From Myxococcales bacterium (GTDB lineage Bacteria > Myxococcota_A > UBA9160 > UBA4427): a stretch of 64,000 bases of DNA. Below are positions 52,534 to 60,279 of this stretch, one piece after another. The notes under the pieces were generated by a model. That model made no database searches and was not told where the DNA came from. It worked only from the letters and a program-made list of their open reading frames with translations. The position numbers and the translations under genes are program-made. Within the stretch, counting starts at the first letter, position 1, and the number at the start of each line of letters is the position of its first letter. Location: contig JADFNE010000001.1 in the NCBI GenBank assembly GCA_022563535.1, positions 85,964 through 149,963 of the forward strand. Direction: 5' to 3'.

Positions 52534-53301
52534 ATGAGTGAGAGAAGTTCGGATTCGGATCGCGTGCGGTTCGACTTTTCGGATTGTCGTGTGCTGGTTA
52601 CTGGTGGGTCTTCCGGGATCGGCCATGGGATCGCGAGTGCCTTTGCCGACGCGGGTGCCGACGTGCTGATCACTGGACGAAGGGCGAAGGCCAGCGAATA
52701 CGACCTCGATCTATCGGGCTTTGACTATCAGCAATTGGAAATGACCGACGGAGACGGGATCGCCGCTCTAGCGGATGGGCTCGAGGGCCTGGACATCCTG
52801 GTCAACAATGCCGGAGCCAATCTTCCGGGTGGCCGGAACGAGTACATCCCCGCGGTTTTCGAAGAAGTGGTCGCGATCAATCTGTTCGGTTCCTATCGGA
52901 TGGTGGCCGCGTGCAAGGAGAAACTGGCGGCCAGTCAACTGGACGGCGGCGCGAGCGTCATCAACCTGGCTTCGATGTCGTCTTATTTCGCTGTGCCCAT
53001 TGTCCCGGGTTACGGCGCGGCCAAGGCCGCCATCGTTCAGATGACGAAGAATCTGGCGGTGGCCTGGGTGAGGGATGGAATCCGCGTGAACGCCATCGCC
53101 CCCGGTCTGATCGAATCCAATATGACCGCGGCGATGAAGGGTGTAGATGTTCTCGAAAAGCCTCAGTTGGATCGTACGCCCATGGGACGCTGGGGAACGC
53201 CCGAAGACATCGCTCCGGCGGTGTTGTTCTTGTCGAGCCCTGCCGCCCGTTTCATTACTGGGCAGACGCTGCCGGTAGACGGGGGCTATTCGGTTTCGTA
53301 G
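52534..53301 (+). CDS. Short-chain dehydrogenase/reductase (SDR)
   Basis: 255 residues. TGGSSGIGHGIASA, NNAGANLPG, the catalytic Tyr-Lys pair in GYGAAKAAIVQM, VNAIAPGLIESNM, and the C-terminal ITGQTLPVDGGYSVS are classical. TGRRAK after strand 2 suggests NADP. It lies 24 bases after the alcohol dehydrogenase gene, so they may act on successive steps of the same substrate. It converges on the parvulin gene with one base between. Confidence 0.9.
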   Translation: MSERSSDSDRVRFDFSDCRVLVTGGSSGIGHGIASAFADAGADVLITGRRAKASEYDLDLSGFDYQQLEMTDGDGIAALADGLEGLDILVNNAGANLPGGRNEYIPAVFEEVVAINLFGSYRMVAACKEKLAASQLDGGASVINLASMSSYFAVPIVPGYGAAKAAIVQMTKNLAVAWVRDGIRVNAIAPGLIESNMTAAMKGVDVLEKPQLDRTPMGRWGTPEDIAPAVLFLSSPAARFITGQTLPVDGGYSVS

Positions 53302-53302
53302 C

Positions 53303-54304
53303 TCAGCGATCTCGACCTGCAACCCGAATTTCAACCTGACTTCGCAGCTGATCACGCGCATCGCGCAGCGCTTCTCCCTCCCACTGTCGATACAACTCAG
53401 CTTTGACCTGGTCGTGAATCTCGTCCAGTTCCGGGAACTGTTCATCTGTACGCTCATGCACCCAGACCGCGTGTTCGCCATAGCTCGAAGCCACCGGACC
53501 GCTCCACACCCCGATCGGTAGTTCAAACGCCATCGATGCAAATTGGGTCCCCAGTCGTTCACCCAGTCGACGTTGGGACCACGACGGTAGGTTGGCTTGA
53601 AGTAGAAATGGATCCCCTCTCGTCGCGACTTGTTCGAGGGCCGTCTCGGGGTTCAGCGCTGATTCTTTCAGTAATTCGACGAGCGTGAGTGCATCTTCAT
53701 GAAGTGCCACTCCTCGGCGATCGCGGCTCAAGTGGACCTGGGTCAGGCGGATTCGAGCTGGACGCAGAAAACTGGAACGATGGGCTGCGAGGTACTCCTG
53801 CAGTTGCGCTTCGGTGGGTTCACGACTGCGTGCGCGTTCGGCGAGCATGAGTCGCATCCGTTCGAGCAGGCGTCTGCGCACCACGATATCGCTGTGTTCC
53901 ATGTCGAGCGCGTAGGCTTCGTTCAGGATCTGGGCGTCGCTGCCGCTGTTGCCGGGATCGAGGAAGCGGAGATTTTGAATCAATCTACGTTGGATTACGG
54001 GATCATCGCGATCCCAACCGAGGCTGCGCGCGACGCGCACGAGTAGCGCATCGTCGATGAACTGATCGATCAGCCGGTCGAGTTCTGCGGGATTCGGATC
54101 GCGCCCCGTACTGCGTTGCCATTGACGGGTCAGCTGGGCAACGTCCTCAGCCCTCACCTCGAGGACTTCGGGGGATACTTCGCGATTGCCGGCAGCCCAG
54201 AACAACAGTCCGCCTATCGCGATGAAGTGAAGTAGAGGAGATCGCAAGAGTTCGCGCAAGTGACGGGTCGATCTTGCAGGGGCGGGAGCGCCGGATTGGC
54301 TCAT
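53303..54304 (-). CDS. Periplasmic parvulin-type peptidyl-prolyl isomerase (PpiC/SurA-like), membrane-anchored
   Basis: 333 residues. A signal anchor (SPLLHFIAIGGLLFWAAGN) is followed by a SurA-N-like helical part (VAQLTRQWQRSTGRDPNP, ELDRLIDQFIDDALLVRVARSLGWDRDDPVIQRRLIQNLRFL) and a C-terminal rotamase-like region (LPSWSQRRLGERLGTQFA, GPVASSYGEHAVWV). Start ATG 54304 overlaps the TGA of the DUF3604 gene (TGATG), so it is translationally coupled to it. It may fold or export the DUF3604 protein. The longer frame to 54337 is not needed. Confidence 0.82.
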   Translation of the reverse strand: MSQSGAPAPARSTRHLRELLRSPLLHFIAIGGLLFWAAGNREVSPEVLEVRAEDVAQLTRQWQRSTGRDPNPAELDRLIDQFIDDALLVRVARSLGWDRDDPVIQRRLIQNLRFLDPGNSGSDAQILNEAYALDMEHSDIVVRRRLLERMRLMLAERARSREPTEAQLQEYLAAHRSSFLRPARIRLTQVHLSRDRRGVALHEDALTLVELLKESALNPETALEQVATRGDPFLLQANLPSWSQRRLGERLGTQFASMAFELPIGVWSGPVASSYGEHAVWVHERTDEQFPELDEIHDQVKAELYRQWEGEALRDARDQLRSQVEIRVAGRDR

Positions 54305-56244
54305 CAATCCGGGGTGTACCAGATGGGCGAAGTCCACGCGCGCTCTTGAATGATCCGCTGATGACTTTCTTCACAGCAGGGTTCGAAGCCAGCGGGAACG
54401 TTCCCGGGATCCTGACAGCGGATATGGTTGGCCGTGCAGAGCTTCTGACTCCAACGACAGGTCGGGTTCTCCACGACCCGGGCGTAGTAGAAGGACGGTT
54501 GCCGCGCGTCGAAATCGGGATCGCGCCAGACTCCGCAAAGCGTGTCGAACCCGGGACCCCAGGTCCGGCACGAGTCGAGGTCGACCCCGGATCCGTTGTT
54601 GGAATCTCCCGCGATGGTGTAGACCCGTTCCTGACGTCTCCCGTTTTCGAGCCATCCCTTGATGATCTGTACTTGTTGCAGGGGAGTGCCCGGTGTCGCA
54701 GTTGTGCCGGGATCGCGCAGTGCTGATATGGCGAACACGGGGGCTGGTGCCAGTTCGGAAGCGTCCGTCGCACTTTCGGGTGGCGGCCCGAGATCGCCGC
54801 CCATGGGCACTCCGCCGTCGTATCCCTTGCGAGCGAAGGCTTCGTCGCCGCAGAGGTCTTGTGGATAATCCCAGCCGCCAAAAAATCTCACCTGCATGCG
54901 AGGGCCGCTGGTTCCGTAGGTCTCCTTGCGCTGCATACCCGCAAACAAGGCGCTGCGCGAGTTTTCCTCGGCCCACACCACTGCGAGACCGCCGGGATTG
55001 AATTCGAGGTAGTCCGGTACGCCCCGGATCACTTCGTCGCCCGCGGGCTTTCCCGCGCCCCCGTGCCCGGGAAAGCTCGAAGATTCGCTGACCAGACCAG
55101 GGGTACCGAGGTGGGTGTCGGTGCTGGCGACGAAGCCAAATTTGAAAGGATTGACGTCCAGTCGGCTCTCGATTCGGAGTCCCTCTTTCAAGATGTTGCG
55201 AATGAACTGTCTGGCCACCGGAGGGGAGGCGGTCGCCGGGATATATTCTCCCGTAAAGTTATTCAGCTTCAGTTTTTCGAAGCGACACAGTTCGTCTTCG
55301 GTGTCGAGGCCAAACATGCACTCGCTCTCGCCCTTGTGCTGCATGATCTCCACCAGCAACTCATACTCGGCGCGGCCACTCGCTTCCGTGATTCCGATGG
55401 GAGAGCCGTCGGGCAGGTGTGTGCGGAACATCCGGCCCGCTGAAAGATTCGAGTTGTGCGGGATCACCAGAACATCGCAGCCGGTACCGGCGTTGCGGCA
55501 GCTCGCGCCCAGTCCCGCCCAGAAATCCACCAGTTTGGGGGCTTCGATGAAGCTCAGGGGAATGTCCGGAACGATGTCGTTGGCGAATATGACGTTGCGA
55601 TGAAAATTGTTGCCCATGCCCGCGCCGCCGGTCCATTCATAAGCGTGGAACGTCGTGAAGCGACAGGCGGCGCTGCGATCGTAAGCCGCCTCGCTGGCTT
55701 CCCAGTTTTCCTTCCACGGTATTCGTGAAGCCTCCAGGCAGATCGCGCCGTCCTTGCCGCAAAAATCGTGGCGTTGTGCGCGACTCGCCTGGGCATTCAT
55801 CCAAAAATACGCGACGCGAGGGAAGTTGCGATAAATGCGACAGACAAGGGAGTCGTAGCCCTGCATGCCCGGCGAATTGCAGATGCGAGTTTCTCCGAGC
55901 AGTTCGGCGTGATCCGTGACCGCCGCAAAGTCGAGGGGACGTTCGAGTCGGACGCTACGGGTGGGGCGACCCCCTTCGCTGTAGGGTTGAATGCCAATCT
56001 GCTCACCCCAGGCGAAGCGGTAGGCGTCGGCCGGACGGGTGCGCGTGCCCATGGTGCTGGCATCGAGAGAAAAGCTGGTATGGACGTGAAGGTCTCCAAA
56101 GAACGCGCGGCGCGTAGAGACGCGGTCGGAGCACGACTCGCGTTCTCGGGTTCCTTCGAGTATTGAGCTGGCTGGCGCAACGCGGGGCGTGAGCATTGCG
56201 ATCGAGACCACGACCCACGTCAGCAGATGGACACCAACTCTCAT
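54304..56244 (-). CDS. DUF3604 (PHP-like) exported protein
   Basis: 646 residues with a Sec signal (MRVGVHLLTWVVVSIAMLTP... APASS). PHP-type metal motifs are FFGDLHVHTSFSLDAS and FAAVTDHAELLGE, with later His/Asp in VLVIPHNSNLS and ASTDTHLGTPG. Many Cys residues suggest disulfides outside the cytosol. The family is abundant in marine and soil bacteria but has no established activity. Coupled to the downstream parvulin gene. ATG 56244 has AAGGA upstream; the longer frame to 56349 is not family-like. Confidence 0.88.
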   Translation of the reverse strand: MRVGVHLLTWVVVSIAMLTPRVAPASSILEGTRERESCSDRVSTRRAFFGDLHVHTSFSLDASTMGTRTRPADAYRFAWGEQIGIQPYSEGGRPTRSVRLERPLDFAAVTDHAELLGETRICNSPGMQGYDSLVCRIYRNFPRVAYFWMNAQASRAQRHDFCGKDGAICLEASRIPWKENWEASEAAYDRSAACRFTTFHAYEWTGGAGMGNNFHRNVIFANDIVPDIPLSFIEAPKLVDFWAGLGASCRNAGTGCDVLVIPHNSNLSAGRMFRTHLPDGSPIGITEASGRAEYELLVEIMQHKGESECMFGLDTEDELCRFEKLKLNNFTGEYIPATASPPVARQFIRNILKEGLRIESRLDVNPFKFGFVASTDTHLGTPGLVSESSSFPGHGGAGKPAGDEVIRGVPDYLEFNPGGLAVVWAEENSRSALFAGMQRKETYGTSGPRMQVRFFGGWDYPQDLCGDEAFARKGYDGGVPMGGDLGPPPESATDASELAPAPVFAISALRDPGTTATPGTPLQQVQIIKGWLENGRRQERVYTIAGDSNNGSGVDLDSCRTWGPGFDTLCGVWRDPDFDARQPSFYYARVVENPTCRWSQKLCTANHIRCQDPGNVPAGFEPCCEESHQRIIQERAWTSPIWYTPD

Positions 56245-56432
56245 GGCGAAATTCCTTGGGTCCAATGACGTTCGCGAGCATGGTGAGTTGTGTAATCGTG
56301 GCGGTGTGATCATGATCGGTCCGAAGGCAGGCTCGGCGCTCGAGTCCATCTACTCCGGGCCGCATATTAGCAGGCTCGATGGATGCTTCTCGCAGGGTGT
56401 GCGAGGGCAGGGCGAAAGAAGTCTAGAGAGTT

Positions 56433-57008
56433 CTAGAGAAGCTCGAGGTAGGGAAGAGTAGCCATCGCAAACCCGATTGCAGTCATGACGGGCAATGACA
56501 CCGGGTTCGAGCCTCGGTACGACCGTATGGCTGCGAACGGGATTCCGATCAAGGCGGCGAGCAGTAGCAACAATGGCAGTGTCTTGATGCCTACGATGGC
56601 ACCAATGCTCGCGACGGCGATCAAGGTTCCACGGCGCAAGTATCCGGCTCCGCAGAGCGGAAGGAAGAGGCCCCCTGCGACGATGGCGCCAGCGACTCCC
56701 TGCAAGAGTGCAGGGGTGTCGGCGGTGAGTCCGAGAAACCCGAGTCGCGCAATCAAGAACAGCCCGCCCCACCATTCCGGCACGTCGAACGTCCGGACCT
56801 CCTCCTCGATGGCGAAGCTGAGAAACAACAGAGGCCAGAGCAATTCGGAGATCGCGCCGGGGATCGCGGTTGCAATCAGACAACCCGTCACCGCCATGGC
56901 TAGAGAAATGGCCACAAGGGGGCTGCGTTCACCCGCGTAGCGAGTGACGTCTACAGCGCTCGTTTGGATTGAATCCAACGAGCTTTCGGCGATCGAAGAC
57001 ATCGTCAT
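56433..57008 (-). CDS. A24 prepilin-peptidase-like membrane protein lacking the catalytic aspartates
   Basis: 191 residues with five or six membrane spans. FAIEEEVRTFDVPEWWGGLFLIA lines up with the first prepilin-peptidase block (IDLRTRRIPN), but the Asp is replaced by Glu. LCGAGYLRRGTLIAVASIGAIVG lines up with the GxGDVKL block, but the Asp is Tyr. Both catalytic aspartates are therefore missing, and a non-proteolytic or unrelated role is likely. No pilin or pseudopilin gene is near. The similarity is moderate, so the family call is tentative. Confidence 0.5.
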   Translation of the reverse strand: MTMSSIAESSLDSIQTSAVDVTRYAGERSPLVAISLAMAVTGCLIATAIPGAISELLWPLLFLSFAIEEEVRTFDVPEWWGGLFLIARLGFLGLTADTPALLQGVAGAIVAGGLFLPLCGAGYLRRGTLIAVASIGAIVGIKTLPLLLLLAALIGIPFAAIRSYRGSNPVSLPVMTAIGFAMATLPYLELL

Positions 57009-57427
57009 GATTGACCGTTCAATGGTTTTCGTACCTCAGCCGCGAGGTTGCAACACAAGGATACCCAGCTGAGTGTAGCTCGTAGATGCTCGAGTGACGA
57101 AATTTTTGAAAGAAACTCGCGCCGACTCGCTTACGTGATGGAGTTGCGCACAGGAGTCGTTCGTGTGCACTCGACTTGCGTGTACAACTTCTGTCGCGCT
57201 GACTTGAAAATAGACCAACTAAGTTTCAAGACCAATCGGTGTCCTTGTTCGCATGAACATGGAAGAGTTGGATCCCACGCGAAGATGGTTCGAAGCTATA
57301 CAGATATGCGTGTTGGGCGAGGGCTTTTGCTCAAGAACGAGTACGATCGGCCCGACATTCAATTTGAGCAGTTCGTTGCGGTGTTGCTGCTACGTAGTGT
57401 GCGTACGGCGTTGAAGGGGATGCTGGC
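57009..57427. other. Gene-poor, lower-GC stretch
   Basis: About 420 bp between the membrane protein and the small protein at 57428. A 53-codon frame (57253-57414) ends just before the ribosome site of the next gene, but its product has a low-quality Cys/Arg end (RCCCYVVCVRR) and no good ribosome site, so it is not called. A different longer frame across it looks like noise. No RNA gene or strong promoter was found. Confidence 0.4.
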
Positions 57428-57730
57428 ATGGCAGAGTCTGAAATCTTTGACTACGTATGCGAACAGTTGGACGAGCGCACCACACTCGATCGCCTCGAAT
57501 CCCGCGGCACCGTTCGCATCACACTCAAGGAGGCCGGACTGGACGCCGGAACCGTGAATGTCGAACAAATGGCCGTGGTTGTCCTGAGGTTGCTGCCGAC
57601 ACATCTCGATAGTCGCGGCATCAGCGATGGTGAAGGCCACTGCCAGGCCATCGAGAAGGGGCTTGGCACCCTCGAAGCTGACGTGGCGGCAGATACGCCC
57701 GATGGCGTGTTCGAGAGATTCGGCAGCTGA
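57428..57730 (+). CDS. Small hypothetical protein
   Basis: 100 residues, soluble. The first 65 residues are well-behaved, with alternating helix and charge (MAESEIFDYVCEQLDERTTL, RGTVRITLKEAGLDAG, VNVEQMAVVVLRLLPTHL). An AGGGG ribosome site is eight bases before the ATG. I do not recognise the family. The neighbours (prepilin-like protein, ACAD pair) give no clear hint. A minus-strand frame over the same bases is rejected as a shadow. Confidence 0.55.
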   Translation: MAESEIFDYVCEQLDERTTLDRLESRGTVRITLKEAGLDAGTVNVEQMAVVVLRLLPTHLDSRGISDGEGHCQAIEKGLGTLEADVAADTPDGVFERFGS

Positions 57731-57972
57731 ACTCACTGCTTGAACCCAGAGGCGCCGAGATCGTGTGCGATGTTGCCCACGTCCATCGCCCGGACTTTCA
57801 GTCTTAGATTTGATCGGCAGCGTCTCCAGTCGCCCCATCAGACCGCCGTCTACCTTCATGTCGAGTTTCGATTGACCGGACCGTTCGGTCCACACGCCGG
57901 TTCAGTTACATCAAGCTTGCCCCAGATTCAGAGCTAACATGGGCCTCTTGAAATTGTTCGTGGGAGTACGTG

Positions 57973-59052
57973 GTGAATTTTGACCTCACAGAGGAGCAGG
58001 AATTGCTCCAGGAAACCGTTCGCGGCTTTGTCGCCAATGAGTGTCCACCACCACGGTTGCGCGAAATTTTTGATTCCGGTGAGGGAACGGATCCGGCCCT
58101 TTGGCAGGGGATGGCTGAGATGGGACTCGCGGGACTCATGATTCCCGAGGAGTATGGCGGCGCTGGGATGGAACTCCTCGAATTGGCGCTCGTTGCCGAG
58201 GCACTCGGAAGCGGTGTCCTGCCCGGCCCGTTTCTCGGACATTCACTCGCCGCGTTGGCGCTGATGCTCGCGGGCAGCGACGTCCAGAAGCGCCAGTGGC
58301 TACCGCGCCTGGCAACCGGCGATGTGATCGGGACCTACGCGGTCGCCGAAGAAGACAGCCAGTGGGAGCCTTCGGAGTGGAGCGTCACAGAGCGCGCTGG
58401 CAAGCTCAACGGCACAAAACTCTACGTTCCCCACGCAGACATAGCAGATCTGATCGTCGTGGGATGTTCGGGTGGTGGCTTGGCGTTGGTCGAGCGAGAG
58501 ACCCGGGGCGTGAGTCTCGAAAACATGCAGGGGATCGATCGCACCCGACCGATATTCAAAATCGTCTTCGACGCAGCGGATGCAGAGGCTCTCGAGTCGG
58601 GGGAGGCCGCGAGCCAGCGGGTTCGCGATGCCGCGCTGGTCTTGCTGGCCGCAGACAGCTTTGGCGTCGCGTCCAGCCTGATTCGTATGTCTGTCGACTA
58701 CGCCAAGACCCGCGAGCAGTTCGGCACGATCATTGGACAGTTCCAGAGCGTGAAGCATCAACTCGCCAGGCTGTCCACGGACATCGAGCCCACCCGCGCG
58801 TTGGTCTGGTACGCCGCTCATGCGTTCGACCATCTTCCCGAAGACGCGGAGCGCGCCGCCGCGATTGTGAACTCACACCTCACCGATCGCGCCATGCACA
58901 CCGCGCGTGAATCGGTTGAGCTGCACGGCGGCCTGGGCTTTACCTGGGAGTGCGATGTCCAGATGTGGTACAAGCGCGCGATGTTCAACCGGTCTGCGTT
59001 TGGGACCCCCGATGTCGTTCGCGGTCGCGTTGCCACGCTCGGAGGTTGGTAA
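57973..59052 (+). CDS. Acyl-CoA dehydrogenase, short-type subunit
   Basis: 359 residues. N-terminal ACAD block FDLTEEQELLQETVRGFV, MAEMGLAGLMIPEEYGGAG and a central beta domain with GTYAVAEEDSQWEPSEW, where the normal FAD-contact TEPxxGSD is changed. C-terminal VDYAKTREQFGTIIGQFQSVKHQLA and ELHGGLGFTWECDVQMWYKRA are typical. It is short, and is directly followed (4-bp gap) by a second, longer ACAD. GTG 57973 with GGGAG six bases ahead is preferred over GTG 57970. The pair may form a heteromeric enzyme. Confidence 0.9.
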   Translation: MNFDLTEEQELLQETVRGFVANECPPPRLREIFDSGEGTDPALWQGMAEMGLAGLMIPEEYGGAGMELLELALVAEALGSGVLPGPFLGHSLAALALMLAGSDVQKRQWLPRLATGDVIGTYAVAEEDSQWEPSEWSVTERAGKLNGTKLYVPHADIADLIVVGCSGGGLALVERETRGVSLENMQGIDRTRPIFKIVFDAADAEALESGEAASQRVRDAALVLLAADSFGVASSLIRMSVDYAKTREQFGTIIGQFQSVKHQLARLSTDIEPTRALVWYAAHAFDHLPEDAERAAAIVNSHLTDRAMHTARESVELHGGLGFTWECDVQMWYKRAMFNRSAFGTPDVVRGRVATLGGW

Positions 59053-59056
59053 CTCC

Positions 59057-60265
59057 ATGAACCTCAGATACAGCAAAGAGTACGACACCTACCGCCAGAG
59101 CCTTCAGGAGTTTCTTAAGGGTTGGCCCCTGCAAGGCGACGAGGCCGAACTTCCAAAGCAGAAGCAGGAGCAACTCTTTCGCCAGCGCGGGGTCGAGGCT
59201 GGTTACGTCTACTTCGCAATTCCCAAAGAGTACGGCGGCGCAGGGCAGCAGCCCGACGTCTTGAAGAGCGCGATCATCACCGAGGAATACGCCAGAGTCG
59301 GAGCGCCGGGCAACTGTGTCAGTCAGGGCCCCGCACTGTTGGCTCCGACTTTGATCGAGTTTGGGACCGAAGAGCAGAAGCGCGAGTTTGTGCGTCCCAC
59401 CTTGCGTGGCGATCTGCGCTGGTGCCAGGGCTATAGCGAGCCGGGCGCGGGTAGTGATCTCGCATCTCTGCAGTGCAGCGCAGTGCTCGATGGTGACGAA
59501 TGGGTGATCAACGGTCAGAAGATATGGACCAGCAACGCGCAGGAAGCCGACTATATGTTCGGTCTGTTCCGCACGGAACCGAAAGCTAGCAAGCACGCCG
59601 GTATTTCGTATTTGCTCGTCGACTTGAAGCAACCGGAGATCGAAGTGCGGCCGCTCAAGCAGATGACCGGGGCGCTGGACTTCAACGAAGTCTTCTTTAC
59701 CGATGCCCGTGCTCCCGCTGGCAATATCGTAGGCAAGCGTGGAGAGGGCTGGGCGGTGTCCCGGTCGACACTCAAACACGAGCGCAATTTGATCGGCAAT
59801 CCGAACATGATGCGAGCGCACTTCAACAGCACCATCGCCCTGGCTCGCCGCAGCCAACGCGGTGGTCGGCCCGCGATCGAAGATCCGTTGATTCGCAACC
59901 GCCTGGCCGAGATCGAGGGTTACGTTCGCACCGCGGAGGTTTCGCACCTGCGTCAATTGACGGCAGAGGCCAAGGGCGAGGAGCTCAAGGTGATGCTCCC
60001 CATGATGATGAACAAGCTCTACTCAACCGACACGATGCAGAAGATCATGACCCTGGCCTATGACCTGCTGGGTGCCGACGGCATGCTCGCACCCACCGCC
60101 GAGGACATCGCGAGTTACGCCCGCACCCACACCTCGACCGGGTTCGTCGAGCAATACATCTTTTCTCAAGGCCCGGCGATCGCCGGTGGCACGACGAATA
60201 TTCAGCTCAACATCATAGGGGAACGGGGTCTCGGCCTGCCTCGCGATCTTCGCGTCCCGAAATAG
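59057..60265 (+). CDS. Acyl-CoA dehydrogenase, long-type subunit
   Basis: 402 residues with the full ACAD layout: FAIPKEYGGAGQQPDVLKS, CQGYSEPGAGSDLASLQ (FAD loop), INGQKIWTSNAQEADYMF, FNEVFFTDARAP, and at the end IAGGTTNIQLNIIGERGLGLPRD, the ATP/FAD-like C-terminal block. ATG 59057 fits the family start and has GGAGG eleven bases ahead; the open frame before it runs through the first ACAD. It is tightly linked to the shorter ACAD and likely shares a transcript with it. Confidence 0.92.
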   Translation: MNLRYSKEYDTYRQSLQEFLKGWPLQGDEAELPKQKQEQLFRQRGVEAGYVYFAIPKEYGGAGQQPDVLKSAIITEEYARVGAPGNCVSQGPALLAPTLIEFGTEEQKREFVRPTLRGDLRWCQGYSEPGAGSDLASLQCSAVLDGDEWVINGQKIWTSNAQEADYMFGLFRTEPKASKHAGISYLLVDLKQPEIEVRPLKQMTGALDFNEVFFTDARAPAGNIVGKRGEGWAVSRSTLKHERNLIGNPNMMRAHFNSTIALARRSQRGGRPAIEDPLIRNRLAEIEGYVRTAEVSHLRQLTAEAKGEELKVMLPMMMNKLYSTDTMQKIMTLAYDLLGADGMLAPTAEDIASYARTHTSTGFVEQYIFSQGPAIAGGTTNIQLNIIGERGLGLPRDLRVPK

Positions 60266-60279
60266 TTCACGTTTCGCCG

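Noticed and set aside
57048-57557. 169-codon frame across the gap and into the small gene at 57428
   Set aside because: It overlaps a better-supported gene in another frame and has no ribosome site or family.
57359-57895. 178-codon minus-strand frame opposite the small gene at 57428
   Set aside because: Shadow of the plus-strand gene, which has the better ribosome site and composition.
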